Both the position numbers and the translations under genes were made by a program. Below the pieces are notes generated by a model. It was given only the letters and a program-made list of their open reading frames with translations, was not told the DNA's origin and did no database searches. Shown piece by piece: positions 41,248-53,820 of a stretch of DNA of 64,000 bases (position 1 is its first letter; every line of letters begins with the position of its first letter). The stretch is from positions 1-64,000 of the forward strand of contig DATJPY010000044.1 in the NCBI GenBank assembly GCA_035506135.1. Reading direction: 5' to 3'. Origin of the DNA: DATJPY01 sp035506135 (lineage in GTDB: Bacteria; Myxococcota_A; UBA9160; PR03).

Positions 41248-42414
41248 ATGGCCGTCCGCACGCTCTTCACCTCCGAGTCGGTGTCGATGGGCCACCCGGA
41301 CAAGATGTGCGATCAGATCTCGGACGCGGTGCTCGACGCGCTGCTCGAGCAGGACCCGCGCTCGCGCGTCGCGTGCGAGACGCTGACCAAGACCGGCTTC
41401 ATCGTGCTGGCCGGCGAGATCACCACCAGCGCGCGCGTCGAGTACGAGAAGCTCGCGCGCGAGGTGGTCCGCGACATCGGCTACACGGACTCGGCGATGG
41501 GCTTCGACGCCGACTCGTGCGGCGTGCTGGTCGCGCTCGGCCAGCAGTCGCAGGACATCGCGCAGGGCGTGTCGGAAGGGGAGGGGCTCCACAAGGAGCA
41601 GGGCGCCGGCGATCAGGGGATGATGTTCGGCTACGCCTGCGACGAGACACCGGAGCTGATGCCCGCGCCGATCCGGCTGGCGCACAAGCTGATCGAGTCG
41701 CATCGCGAGCATCTCGAATCCGGGACGCTCGGCTACCTGCGACCCGACGCGAAGTCCCAGGTCACGGTCGAGTACGCAGCGGACGGAGCGCCGAGGCGCA
41801 TCGACACGGTGGTGCTGTCGACGCAGCACGCGCCGGACGTCGGCTACGACAAGCTCCGGAAGGACGTGATCGACCAGATCATCCGGCCGACCCTGCCCGA
41901 CGGCTGGCTCGACGCCGACACCGTCTTCCACGTGAACCCGACCGGCCGCTTCGTCGTGGGCGGCCCGATGGGCGATGCCGGGCTCACCGGCCGCAAGATC
42001 ATCGTCGACACCTACGGCGGGATGGGGCGGCACGGCGGCGGCGCCTTCTCCGGCAAGGATCCCACCAAGGTCGACCGCAGCGCCGCGTACGCCGCCCGCT
42101 GGGTGGCCAAGAACCTGGTGCGGGCGCGCATCGCCACGCGCTGCGAGGTGCAGCTCGCCTACGCGATCGGCGTGGCCGAGCCGGTCTCGATCCGCATCGA
42201 CACCTTCGGCACCAGCCGCCTCGACGCGGGCCAGCTCGACCGGCTGGTTCGCAGGCACTTCGACCTGACGCCCAAGGGCATCATCGACGGCCTGCGGCTG
42301 CGGCGCCCGATCTACCGCGCCACCTCCTACCACGGCCACTTCGGTCGCGAGAACCAGGGGTTCACCTGGGAGGAGACGCCGAAGGCCGAGGCACTGGCCC
42401 GGGACGCGCGCTAG
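41248..42414 (+). CDS. metK: S-adenosylmethionine synthetase
   Basis: This is a 388-residue MetK that makes S-adenosylmethionine from methionine and ATP in the cytoplasm. Signature blocks are FTSESVSMGHPDKMCDQISD, GAGDQGMMFGYACDETPELM (the GAGDQG hexapeptide), VNPTGRFVVGGPMGDAGLTG and GGGAFSGKDPTKVDRSAAY. Catalytic His and Lys residues are in place and length is normal. It has its own promoter and ribosome-binding site. Confidence 0.98.
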   Translation: MAVRTLFTSESVSMGHPDKMCDQISDAVLDALLEQDPRSRVACETLTKTGFIVLAGEITTSARVEYEKLAREVVRDIGYTDSAMGFDADSCGVLVALGQQSQDIAQGVSEGEGLHKEQGAGDQGMMFGYACDETPELMPAPIRLAHKLIESHREHLESGTLGYLRPDAKSQVTVEYAADGAPRRIDTVVLSTQHAPDVGYDKLRKDVIDQIIRPTLPDGWLDADTVFHVNPTGRFVVGGPMGDAGLTGRKIIVDTYGGMGRHGGGAFSGKDPTKVDRSAAYAARWVAKNLVRARIATRCEVQLAYAIGVAEPVSIRIDTFGTSRLDAGQLDRLVRRHFDLTPKGIIDGLRLRRPIYRATSYHGHFGRENQGFTWEETPKAEALARDAR

Positions 42415-42433
42415 GAGCGGCCCCGCGGGTTGC

Positions 42434-42462
42434 TTGCGCCCCCGGTAGCTCCGTGCCATACC
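42434..42462 (+). promoter_or_regulatory. Predicted promoter before the SpoIID-type gene
   Basis: TTGCGC (42434-42439), 17 nt and CATACC (42457-42462) end 9 nt before the ATG, so the transcript would be leaderless or nearly so. This is a moderate match only. Confidence 0.35.
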
Positions 42463-42471
42463 CCCGGCGCG

Positions 42472-43650
42472 ATGCGGTGGGGGGCGGCACGCACCGCGGC
42501 GGCGCGCTGTGCGGCGCTCGCGGTCGGGGTGGGCTGTTCGCTGGCGGCTCTCGCAGGGCCGGCGTCGGCCGCCACCGTGCGCGTGCTGCTGCTCGACCGC
42601 CGCGAATCGGTGCAGATCGAGAGCGCGGGCCGGGTGATCGAGGTGCGGACCGGTCGCGGCGGGCTGCGGGCCGACGACGGGGATGCGGAGCTCGAGGCCC
42701 TGCGAAATGGCGGCCGCCGGCTGCGCTTCGAGGGTCCGGGCCCGCAGCGGGTGGACGGCAGGCGCTATCGCGGCGCGATCGAGATCCTGGAGCGATCGGA
42801 GGGGATCCGCGTGGTGAACGAGGTGCCGCTCGAGGCGTACGTCGCCGGGACGCTCCTGGGCGAGGTCGGAGCGGACTGGGGCGCGGCGGTCCTCGAGGCC
42901 CAGGCCGTGGCGACGCGCAGCTACGCGCTCCACCGGCGCGCGCACGCCGCCGACCGCGGCGCCCGCGACTTCGACGTCGAATCGGGGACGCTGGGGCAGG
43001 TCTATCTCGGCATGGACGGCGAGAGCCCCGTGACGTGGGGCGCGGTCGACGCCACGCGCGGCGAGGTGCTGACCTTCGGCGGCGAGGCGATCCTCGCCGC
43101 CTTCCACGGGACCTCCGGAGGCTGGACCGCGAGCGCTGCGGAGGTGTGGGGCGAGCCGGTGTCCTACCTCGTGAGCCAGCCGGTCGCCGGCGAGGAGGCG
43201 TCGCCCGACACCTACTGGCGAGAGACCGTCTCCGCCGGCGATCTCGCGTCAGCGCTCGCCGCCGCGGGTCGTCCGGTGGGACGGGTGCGCTCGGTCGAGG
43301 TCGCCAACCGCACCGCGAGCGGGCGCTGTGCGGCGGTCCGGATCGAGGGGAGCCGCGCTGCCGTCGAGATCAGCGGTGAGGCGCTGCGCCGGCTGCTCGG
43401 CGAGTCGCGCATCCGGAGCACGCTCTTCGCCGTGCGCGCGAGCCCCGACGGGTTCGCGTTCGTCGGCTCCGGGCGCGGGCACGGCGTCGGGATGAGCCAG
43501 TGGGGCGCGCGGGTGATGGCCGAGCGCGGAGCCGACTATCGAGCGATCCTGCGGCACTTCTATCCGGGGGCCGAGCTGCGGCGCCCGGCGATCGAGGACG
43601 CGCGAGCACCCGCGGAGCGAGCCGTGGCCTCGGGCGCAGGAGGTTCGTGA
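42472..43650 (+). CDS. SpoIID/LytB-domain protein, putative peptidoglycan lytic transglycosylase
   Basis: This is a 392-residue exported protein with signal peptide residues 1-29 (ending ASA). The SpoIID domain shows VVNEVPLEAYVAGTLLGEVG with the candidate catalytic Glu in GEVG, LEAQAVATRSYALHRR, TFGGEAILAAFHGTSGGWT and GRGHGVGMSQWGARVMAERG. SpoIID enzymes cut glycan strands that lack stem peptides; non-sporulating bacteria have relatives in division or wall remodelling. Its TGA shares a base with the yajC ATG, so it is coupled to the Sec genes. Confidence 0.93.
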   Translation: MRWGAARTAAARCAALAVGVGCSLAALAGPASAATVRVLLLDRRESVQIESAGRVIEVRTGRGGLRADDGDAELEALRNGGRRLRFEGPGPQRVDGRRYRGAIEILERSEGIRVVNEVPLEAYVAGTLLGEVGADWGAAVLEAQAVATRSYALHRRAHAADRGARDFDVESGTLGQVYLGMDGESPVTWGAVDATRGEVLTFGGEAILAAFHGTSGGWTASAAEVWGEPVSYLVSQPVAGEEASPDTYWRETVSAGDLASALAAAGRPVGRVRSVEVANRTASGRCAAVRIEGSRAAVEISGEALRRLLGESRIRSTLFAVRASPDGFAFVGSGRGHGVGMSQWGARVMAERGADYRAILRHFYPGAELRRPAIEDARAPAERAVASGAGGS

Positions 43651-43996
43651 TGGGAGTGCTTCCCGCCGTCGTGCTGCTGCAGGCCGCCCCCGACGCGCAG
43701 GCGCCCTCGCCGATCGGCTTCCTGCTGCCGATGGCCGCGATCTTCCTCATCTTCTACTTCCTGATGATCCGCCCGCAGAATCGGCGCCAGCGCGACCACG
43801 AGGACATGCTGAAGGGCCTCGAGCGCGGCGACCGCGTGGTGACCTCGGGGGGTGTGCACGGCACCGTGGTCGGCCTTGCGGACGACGTGCTCACGCTCGA
43901 GATCGCAGTGGCGGGCAAGGAGCGGGTGCGCGTGAAGGTCGACCGGCCGCGCATCGAGCGGCTGGTGGAGAAGGGCAAGGGAGGCGAGCCGGCGTC

Positions 43997-44000
<4 letters not shown>
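43650..44000 (+). CDS. yajC: Preprotein translocase subunit YajC
   Basis: This is a 116-residue protein with one N-terminal membrane helix (PIGFLLPMAAIFLIFYFLMI) followed by the family motif RPQNRRQRDHEDMLKGLERG, then GDRVVTSGGVHGTVVGLADD. YajC joins SecDF in the holo-translocon. It overlaps secD by 4 bases in the standard yajC-secD-secF order. Confidence 0.97.
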
Positions 44001-45586
<1,586 letters not shown>

Positions 45587-45595
45587 GAGGCCGCC

Positions 45596-46615
45596 GTGCC
45601 GATCGAGATCATCCCGCCGGGCACCAACTTCGATTTCATCGGCAAGTGGAAGTGGTGCGTGGCCGCATCGCTCGCCGTCCTCCTCGCCGGAGCGCTCGCG
45701 ATCCCGGTGCGCGGCCTGCGCTGGGGCATCGACTTCGCTGGCGGGATCGAGCTGCAGGTGCACTTCGGCGAGGGCGTCGCCGTCGACGAAGGCAAGATCC
45801 GCGGTGCGGTCGCCGATCTCGGGCTCGGCGAGACCAGCGTGGTGCGCTTCGGCGAGGCCGGGCACGAGACCTACGAGATCCGCTTCGCGGGCGCCCAGAC
45901 CGAGTCGGACGAGTCGCGTCAGGGCCAGCTCGTCGACCGCATCCAGGCCGCCCTCGCCGAGAAGATCGGGAAGGTCGAGGTCGACCGCGTCGACTTCGTC
46001 GGGCCCAAGGTGGGCGCCGACCTCCGCCGCGACGGCATCAAGGCCTTCACGATTGCCTTCGCGCTGATCCTGGTCTACATCGCGTTCCGCTTCACCTTCC
46101 AGTTCGCGCCTGGCGCGGTCGTCGCGCTGGTCCACGACGTCTTCGTGGCATGTGCGGTGTGGATCCTGCTCGGACAGGAGTTCGACCTGCAGGTGCTGGC
46201 GGCGCTGCTCGGAATCGCCGGCTACAGCCTGAACGACACCATCATCGTCTACGACCGGATCCGCGAGATGATGGGTGTGCACACCTCGCAAGATCTGCCC
46301 GACGTGATCAACCGCAGCGTCAACCAGACCCTGTCGCGGACCATCCTGACCTCGGGCATCACGATGCTCGCCGTGCTGGCGCTGCTGCTGGTCGGCGGTC
46401 CGGTGATCCGGCCCTTCGCCGCGGTGATGGCGATCGGGATCCTGGTCGGGACCTACTCGTCGATCTACATCGCGGCGCCGATCATGCTGCTGCTCGAGCG
46501 GCGCTTCGGCGCCGCCAAGACCAGCTCGACGCCGAGCCGGCCGGGCGCGGCGGGCAAGGGCTCCGGGAAGTCGGGAAAGCGCGACGCCAAGGGCGCGCGC
46601 GCGGCGCGGGCCTGA
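45596..46615 (+). CDS. secF: Protein translocase subunit SecF
   Basis: This is a 339-residue SecF. RWGIDFAGGIELQVHF, VDFVGPKVGADLRRDGIKAF, FAPGAVVALVHDVFVACAVW, LLGIAGYSLNDTIIVYDRI and NRSVNQTLSRTILTSGITML are canonical. Six membrane helices are expected. A basic, Ala/Gly-rich tail (after residue 305) is longer than usual. GTG start with GGAGG 6 nt upstream. It converges on the bactofilin gene. Confidence 0.98.
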   Translation: MPIEIIPPGTNFDFIGKWKWCVAASLAVLLAGALAIPVRGLRWGIDFAGGIELQVHFGEGVAVDEGKIRGAVADLGLGETSVVRFGEAGHETYEIRFAGAQTESDESRQGQLVDRIQAALAEKIGKVEVDRVDFVGPKVGADLRRDGIKAFTIAFALILVYIAFRFTFQFAPGAVVALVHDVFVACAVWILLGQEFDLQVLAALLGIAGYSLNDTIIVYDRIREMMGVHTSQDLPDVINRSVNQTLSRTILTSGITMLAVLALLLVGGPVIRPFAAVMAIGILVGTYSSIYIAAPIMLLLERRFGAAKTSSTPSRPGAAGKGSGKSGKRDAKGARAARA

Positions 46616-46633
46616 GCGCCGGCGCCGTCCCCG

Positions 46634-47215
46634 CTAGGGCAGCGCCTTCTTCTCGCCGGACAGCGCGAGCGAGGGGCCGCTCGGCTGCGGCGTGGCGACG
46701 CCGGCCTTCTTGGTCCCCATCTCGATCGAGCCGTTCACGACTGCGCCCTCCGCCACGACCAGGCGCGGCGCGGACACGTCGCCGTTCACCAGGCCGGTCG
46801 CCTGGATCTCGATGCGCTCCGTGGCGCTCACGTTGCCGGTGACCTTCCCCACGACGACGACCGTCTTGGCGTGCACCTCGGCCGAGCAGCTCCCGTTGGC
46901 GCCGATCGTGAGCTGGTTGTTCGGGAGGTCGACCCTCCCTTCGATGTGGCCCTCGATGACGAGGTCCTCGTTGCCGCTGAGGTCGCCCTTCAGCGTGATC
47001 GACTTCCCGATGTTCGCCATGTTCTCCCCCCCAGCGACCGCAGTCGCATGGCTCGGCTTGCTCAGAATCGGCGGATTGGGCACGGGCCGGCTCCTCTCGA
47101 CGGCCGCGCCGGCGACCGGATCCCGGGCGACGGGCGCCTCGCGCGGAGCCGGAGCCTCGAAGGGCTCGGGCTCCTCCTTGCCGTCCTTCCGTCTGCCACG
47201 ATCGAACAGGCTCAC
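46634..47215 (-). CDS. Bactofilin (polymer-forming cytoskeletal protein)
   Basis: This is a 193-residue protein. A Pro-rich disordered N-terminus (about 1-65) is followed by the right-handed beta-helix of bactofilins: GKSITLKGDLSGNEDLVIEG, HIEGRVDLPNNQLTIGANG, VVVVGKVTGNVSATERIEI and DVSAPRLVVAEGAVVNGSIE. Bactofilins self-assemble without nucleotide and scaffold cell shape, division or chromosome positioning; they are common in myxobacteria. The GTG start begins with MSLFDRGRRKD, a typical membrane-targeting type N-terminus. It is 29 bases downstream of the TolC-type gene. Confidence 0.93.
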   Translation of the reverse strand: MSLFDRGRRKDGKEEPEPFEAPAPREAPVARDPVAGAAVERSRPVPNPPILSKPSHATAVAGGENMANIGKSITLKGDLSGNEDLVIEGHIEGRVDLPNNQLTIGANGSCSAEVHAKTVVVVGKVTGNVSATERIEIQATGLVNGDVSAPRLVVAEGAVVNGSIEMGTKKAGVATPQPSGPSLALSGEKKALP

Positions 47216-47244
47216 GCGTCGTCCCCCCCGCGAGCGCGGGCAGT

Positions 47245-48954
47245 CTACCGCAGCGGCGCCGCGTCTTCGACGATGATGTGATCGCGGGCCAGGATGGTGC
47301 CCTGGGCGCGGTCCAGCTCCGTGATCGAGTTGTGATAGACCTGCTGCGCCGCGATCTTCTGCTGCTCCGCCTGCACCAGGTCCTGCTCCCGGAGCAGCAC
47401 GTCGAAAGGGGTGGACTCGCCATACTCGAGCCGCACCCGCTCGGCGCGCAGCTGCTCGGTGGCTGCGACGACCGCGCGGTCGGCGGCCTCGATGCCCTCG
47501 ACCGCGGCGAGCAGGTTGCGGGAGGCGCGACGGATGTCCGAGATGATCTGCTGCTCGAGCCGGTGCAATGAGGTCTCCGAGCGGCGCAGCTCCAGGGCCG
47601 CCTTCTGGTAGTCGGCGCGCGGCGACACGTTCCCGAGCGGGATCGAGAAGATGCCCTGCACGGTAAAGCTTCGCGGGGCGCGGGGGGTGAAGAAGTCGTC
47701 GTTGGCATCGGTCCAGTGCTTCCCGATGACCCCCGGGACGGGGCAGGGGGTACCCGGCGGCCCGGTGAAGTTGAGGCAGTCCGGGCTCAGCCGGCCGGCC
47801 AGGCCGTTGTTCGAGAAGCTCGCGACCGTGTCGAGCTGGGGCAGCCGCTGGTTGCTGGCGTAGCGGAGCTGCACGGTGCGGCTGTCGACCTGGCGCTTGG
47901 CCGCCGCGATCTCCGGGCGGGTGGCGAGCGCCCGGTCGGTGGCGCCCTGGGGATCGACCTCGCGAACGGGCATGTCCTCCGGCGAGTCGGTGGGCTCGAC
48001 GTCCAGGCGGGTCGTCGGCCCGAGGTAGGGACCGAGCACGTTGTCGATCAGGGCGTCCTGGATGTTGCGCTCGGCGGCATCCGCGGTGATCAGGCGGAAG
48101 TCGCGGTCGGCGACGCCGGCCTCCGCCTGGACGACCTCCACCCTCGAGACCACGCCCACGTCGAACTGCGCCTTGGTCTGCTCGAGCAGCGCCTTCGCGG
48201 TATCGAGGCTCTTCTGCGCGACGCGCGTGTTCTCCTGCGCGGCGACCAGCGCCCAGTAGCTGTTCTCGGTCGCCGCGACCTGGTCCATCAGCTTGGCGGC
48301 GAAGGTGTCGCGCGAGGCGTCGAGGCCGATCTGCGAGAGGCGCACCTGGGTCCAGGCGTCGCCCCAGAGGAGACCGCGCAGCAGCGGGATCTGGAGCGTG
48401 GCCAGGAAGGCGGTGGTGAACTGCGGCGAGAGCACCTGGATGCGGTTGTCGGTCTCCTCCGACATGCCCGAATAGGAGGCCGAGTAGGACCCGCCGATCA
48501 CGGGGATCGCGCCGCGCACGCCGCCCTCGGCGTGGTCGGTCTGGTCGTGCAGCAGGATCGAGCCGACGATCGTGCTCGCCGTGGGCGTCTGGGTGTCGGT
48601 GTGACCGCCGTCGGCGAAGAGGCGCGGGTCATACACGCCCCAGCTCGACTTGAGCGTCTGCTCCGCGACCAGCGGATCGAAACGCTCGAGCTCGATGTCG
48701 AGATTGTTGGTCACCGAGAGCCGGACCGCGTCGAGCAGGCCGAGCTTGAGCGTGCCGTCGGTCGGGGCGGGCCCCGGCGTCGGCGGGGCGACAGAGGTCG
48801 GCGTCGGGGCGGTCGCGCTCGCGGGCGTGCCGGCGGCGGCCCGCTGCGAGGGCGGAGGCTTCGAATAGGCGGCCGCGGACGCAGAGCCCGCTCTCGCGGG
48901 CTGGGTCGGCGCCACCAGCGCGGCGACGGCGAGCCAGACCAGCGCTCGTCGCAT
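47245..48954 (-). CDS. TolC-family outer-membrane efflux protein
   Basis: This is a 569-residue outer-membrane factor. A signal peptide (1-22) and a Pro/Ala/Thr-rich stretch (about 23-65) precede two repeats of the TolC coiled-coil/beta-barrel fold: LGLLDAVRLSVTNNLDIELE, ENSYWALVAAQENTRVAQKS, then REVDPQGATDRALATRPEIA and LLAAVEGIEAADRAVVAATE. TolC-type trimers form the exit duct for type I secretion or RND/ABC efflux. No inner-membrane or adaptor partner is adjacent. ATG 48952-48954 has GGAGG upstream. Confidence 0.93.
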   Translation of the reverse strand: MRRALVWLAVAALVAPTQPARAGSASAAAYSKPPPSQRAAAGTPASATAPTPTSVAPPTPGPAPTDGTLKLGLLDAVRLSVTNNLDIELERFDPLVAEQTLKSSWGVYDPRLFADGGHTDTQTPTASTIVGSILLHDQTDHAEGGVRGAIPVIGGSYSASYSGMSEETDNRIQVLSPQFTTAFLATLQIPLLRGLLWGDAWTQVRLSQIGLDASRDTFAAKLMDQVAATENSYWALVAAQENTRVAQKSLDTAKALLEQTKAQFDVGVVSRVEVVQAEAGVADRDFRLITADAAERNIQDALIDNVLGPYLGPTTRLDVEPTDSPEDMPVREVDPQGATDRALATRPEIAAAKRQVDSRTVQLRYASNQRLPQLDTVASFSNNGLAGRLSPDCLNFTGPPGTPCPVPGVIGKHWTDANDDFFTPRAPRSFTVQGIFSIPLGNVSPRADYQKAALELRRSETSLHRLEQQIISDIRRASRNLLAAVEGIEAADRAVVAATEQLRAERVRLEYGESTPFDVLLREQDLVQAEQQKIAAQQVYHNSITELDRAQGTILARDHIIVEDAAPLR

Positions 48955-49040
48955 CAGTCCTCCCCCTCCACAACGGACGCGGCAGCACGGTAGCCTTCCC
49001 GCTCCCGCGATCAACGATCCGCGTCCGGGGCCCGAAGGGC

Positions 49041-49046
49041 TATCCT
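49041..49046 (+). promoter_or_regulatory. -10-like box (TATCCT) before ispD
   Basis: TATCCT ends 8 nt before the ispD ATG, the same word and spacing as before the photolyase gene. No good -35 is seen upstream. A leaderless ispD-ispF-cysS transcript is inferred. Confidence 0.35.
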
Positions 49047-49054
49047 GCGCCGCC

Positions 49055-49762
49055 ATGCGCATCGCCGCTCTGGTACTCGCAGCGGGCCGCGGCGAGCGCC
49101 TCGGCGCGAGGCTCCCCAAGGCCCTGCTCGCGCTGGCCGGTCGCCCGCTTCTGCTCCACGCGATCGAGGCGCTGGGCGCCTGTGCCGAGCTCGAGGCGAT
49201 CGTCCCGGTCGTGCCCTCCGCGGAGCTCGCGCGCTGCGCCGAGCTGGTGCGCGATCGCCCGCGCGTGTGGGCCCCCGTCGCGGGCGGTGCCGAGCGCCAG
49301 GACTCGATGCGCGCCGGGCTGGCGGCGCTGCCCCCGGACGTCGAGCTGGTGGCGGTCCACGACGCCGCGCGCCCGCTGGTTCGGCCCGGCGACGTGTCGG
49401 CGGTCGTCGCCGCGGCGCGCGACCACGGCGCGGCGCTCCTCGCCGTTCCGCTGCGCGACACGCTCAAGCGGGTGCGCGACGGCCAGGTCGCCGAGACGCT
49501 CCCGCGAGTCGCCTGCTGGGCGGCCCAGACACCGCAGGTATTTCGCGCCGATTGGCTCCGCGAGGCGCTCGCCAAGGCCGAGGCGGACGGCTTCCAGGGC
49601 ACCGACGACGCGCAGCTCGTCGAGCGCCTCGGCATCGCGGTGCGCGTCGTCGAGGGCGATCCCCGCAACCTCAAGATCACCTGGCCGGAGGACCTGGAGA
49701 TCGCGGAGGCGCTGCTGGCGCAGCAGGCCCGGCGGCGCACGCAGGAGGCTGCGACGCGGTGA
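49055..49762 (+). CDS. ispD: 2-C-methyl-D-erythritol 4-phosphate cytidylyltransferase
   Basis: This is a 235-residue IspD, the third enzyme of the MEP isoprenoid pathway, coupling MEP to CTP. The nucleotide loop LAAGRGERLGARLPKALLAL, RQDSMRAGLAALPPDVELVA, VHDAARPLVRP, TLKRVRDG and EGDPRNLKITWPEDLEIAE are intact. It overlaps ispF by 4 bases. Confidence 0.97.
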   Translation: MRIAALVLAAGRGERLGARLPKALLALAGRPLLLHAIEALGACAELEAIVPVVPSAELARCAELVRDRPRVWAPVAGGAERQDSMRAGLAALPPDVELVAVHDAARPLVRPGDVSAVVAAARDHGAALLAVPLRDTLKRVRDGQVAETLPRVACWAAQTPQVFRADWLREALAKAEADGFQGTDDAQLVERLGIAVRVVEGDPRNLKITWPEDLEIAEALLAQQARRRTQEAATR

Positions 49763-50259
49763 CGGCGCCCCGCATCGGACATGGCATCGACGCCCACCGC
49801 CTGGCTCCGGGCCGGCCGCTCTGGCTGGGCGGGGTGCGGGTGCCCTACGAGCGCGGTCTCGAGGGCCACTCGGACGGCGACGCGCTGCTCCACGCGGTCG
49901 CGAGCGCGCTCCTCGGCGCGCTCGGCGACGGCGACCTCGGCACCCACTTCCCGTCGTCGGACCCCGCCTGGGCCGGCGCGGCGAGCGGCACGCTCGTGGC
50001 CCGCGTCCTCGAGCGCGTGCGCGCGCGCGGCCTGGTCGTCGCCAACCTGGACGCGACGGTGATCGCCGAGCAGCCCCGCCTGGCGCCGCTGCGCGCAGCG
50101 ATGGTCGAGTCGATCGCCAAGCTCCTCGGGGTTCCGCTCGAACGCGTGAACGTGAAGCTCACGAGCCCGGACGGCCTCGGCGCGATCGGCCGGGCGGATG
50201 GCATCGCAGCGCAGGCGGTCGTGCTGCTGGTCGAGGCCGCCGACGCAGGCGGCGGGTGA
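49759..50259 (+). CDS. ispF: 2-C-methyl-D-erythritol 2,4-cyclodiphosphate synthase
   Basis: This is a 166-residue IspF that cyclises CDP-ME-2-phosphate in the MEP pathway. The zinc-binding residues are in GHGIDAHRLA (DxH) and LEGHSDGDALLHAVASALLG; FPSSDPAWAG and VKLTSPDGLGAIGR complete the family pattern. GTG start, overlapping ispD and cysS by 4 bases each. Confidence 0.97.
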   Translation: MTAPRIGHGIDAHRLAPGRPLWLGGVRVPYERGLEGHSDGDALLHAVASALLGALGDGDLGTHFPSSDPAWAGAASGTLVARVLERVRARGLVVANLDATVIAEQPRLAPLRAAMVESIAKLLGVPLERVNVKLTSPDGLGAIGRADGIAAQAVVLLVEAADAGGG

Positions 50260-51665
50260 CGGCCGTGGCGGATCTCGTGCTGTACAACACGCGCACCCGG
50301 CGCAAGGAGCGCTTCGAGCCGCTCGAGCCGGGCCACGCGCGCGTCTACTCGTGCGGGCCCACCGTCTACGCGCCGCAGCACATCGGGAACCTGCGCCCCT
50401 ACGTGTTCGCCGACCTGCTGAAGCGCGCGCTGCGCGCCGAGGGCCTGCGCGTCACGCACGTGATCAACATCACCGACGTCGGGCACCTCACCGACGACGC
50501 CGACGCCGGCGAGGACAAGATGGAGCGCGCCGCGGCGCGCGCGGGCCGCACGGCGACCGAGATCGCCGCGATCTACGCCGAGCAGTGGCTGCGCGACCGG
50601 CGCCGGCTGCGCTGCCTGGAGGCGGAGGTCTACTGCAGGGCCACGGAGCACATTCCGCAGCAGATCGCGCTCGCGAAGCGCCTCGAGGCGAAGGGGTACA
50701 CGTATCGGCTGGAGGACGGCCTCTACTTCGACACCTCGAAGTTCCCGCGCTACGCCGAGCTCGCCCGCCTCGACCTGGCGGGGCAGGAGGCCGGCGCGCG
50801 GATCGGCGACGTGCCCGGCAAGCGCAACCCGCAGGACTTCGCGCTGTGGAAGCGGGCCGCAGCCGACGTCCGGCGCCAGCAGGAGTGGGACGCGCCGTGG
50901 GGCCGCGGCTTCCCGGGTTGGCATCTGGAGTGCTCGGCGATGAGCATCGAGTACCTCGGCCCGACCTTCGACATCCACACCGGCGGAGTCGACCACATCG
51001 CTGTGCACCACACCAACGAGATCGCCCAGAGCGAGTGCGCGCTCGACGTGCATCCGTGGGTGCGCTTCTGGATGCACTGCGAGTTCCTCGAGCTCGGCGG
51101 CGAGAAGCTCTCCAAGTCGAAGGGCCATACGCTGGTGCTCGACGACCTGCTCGAACGCGGGATCGATCCGCTCGCCTATCGGTACTTCCTGCTGCAGGCC
51201 CACTATCGGCAGCAGCAGCACTTCGGCTTCGAGGAGCTCGAGGCGGCCGCCACCGGCCACCGCCGCCTGCTCGCGCACGCGGCCGAGGTCTCCGGCGCCG
51301 CGGGGGACCCCGACCCGTCGCGCACGGCCCCGCTCGCCGAGCGCCTCCGCGCCGCCGTGCGCGACGACCTCAACACGCCGCGCGCGCTGGCGGTGGTGTG
51401 GGAGGTGGCGCGCAGCGCGGCGCTGGCGCCGGCGGACCGGCGCGCGCTGTTCGAGGCCGCCGACGAGCTGCTCGCGCTCGGACTGCGGGACGCGCGCCCG
51501 GCCGAGGCGGCGTCCGACCCGCGCATCGACGGGCTCGTGGCCGAGCGCGAGGCCGCTCGCCGTGCGCGCGACTTCGCGCGCGCGGACGACATCCGCGACC
51601 GGCTGGCCGCCGAGGGCATCGATATCGAAGATACCCCGCAAGGCCCGCGCTGGAGGCGGCGATGA
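50256..51665 (+). CDS. cysS: Cysteinyl-tRNA synthetase
   Basis: This is a 469-residue class I synthetase. The HIGH motif is APQHIGNLRP, the KMSKS loop is GEKLSKSKGH, and zinc ligands appear at SCGPTVY, ECSAMSIEYLG and HHTNEIAQSE. The C-terminal tRNA-binding helical domain is complete. It charges tRNA-Cys in the cytoplasm. GTG 50256 overlaps ispF; a GTG at 50265 is a possible alternative start. The ispD-ispF-cysS order is common. Confidence 0.97.
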   Translation: MTAVADLVLYNTRTRRKERFEPLEPGHARVYSCGPTVYAPQHIGNLRPYVFADLLKRALRAEGLRVTHVINITDVGHLTDDADAGEDKMERAAARAGRTATEIAAIYAEQWLRDRRRLRCLEAEVYCRATEHIPQQIALAKRLEAKGYTYRLEDGLYFDTSKFPRYAELARLDLAGQEAGARIGDVPGKRNPQDFALWKRAAADVRRQQEWDAPWGRGFPGWHLECSAMSIEYLGPTFDIHTGGVDHIAVHHTNEIAQSECALDVHPWVRFWMHCEFLELGGEKLSKSKGHTLVLDDLLERGIDPLAYRYFLLQAHYRQQQHFGFEELEAAATGHRRLLAHAAEVSGAAGDPDPSRTAPLAERLRAAVRDDLNTPRALAVVWEVARSAALAPADRRALFEAADELLALGLRDARPAEAASDPRIDGLVAEREAARRARDFARADDIRDRLAAEGIDIEDTPQGPRWRRR

Positions 51666-51747
51666 GGCGGTGCCGAGCGTGCGGGCCGCGCAGCGAGCCG
51701 CAGGCGAGCGAAGCTCATCCGATGGGTCCGCGGTGGAGCCGGGTGGA

Positions 51748-53746
<1,999 letters not shown>

Positions 53747-53748
<2 letters not shown>

Positions 53749-53815
53749 GCCCGTCGGGCGATACGCGTCGAGCCGTCCGGGCGATACGCGTGGAGCCCTC
53801 CGGACGATAAACTCG
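53747..53815 (+). repeat. Three tandem imperfect 23-bp repeats between uvrB and uvrC
   Basis: Copies at 53747-53769, 53770-53792 and 53793-53815 share the frame GAGCC-TCCGGGCGATA. Copies 1 and 2 are nearly identical and copy 3 diverges at its end. They fill the whole 72-base gap apart from the last bases before the uvrC start. They could be decayed duplications, protein-binding sites or a processing signal. Confidence 0.75.
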
Positions 53816-53820
53816 CCGGC

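Noticed and set aside
39061..43107. A 1,300-codon open frame on the minus strand opposite ptsI and metK, and similar long antisense frames throughout the window
   Set aside because: They lie opposite strongly conserved genes, have low-complexity Arg/Ala/Gly/His-rich translations and no domains. Long antisense frames are expected at this GC content.
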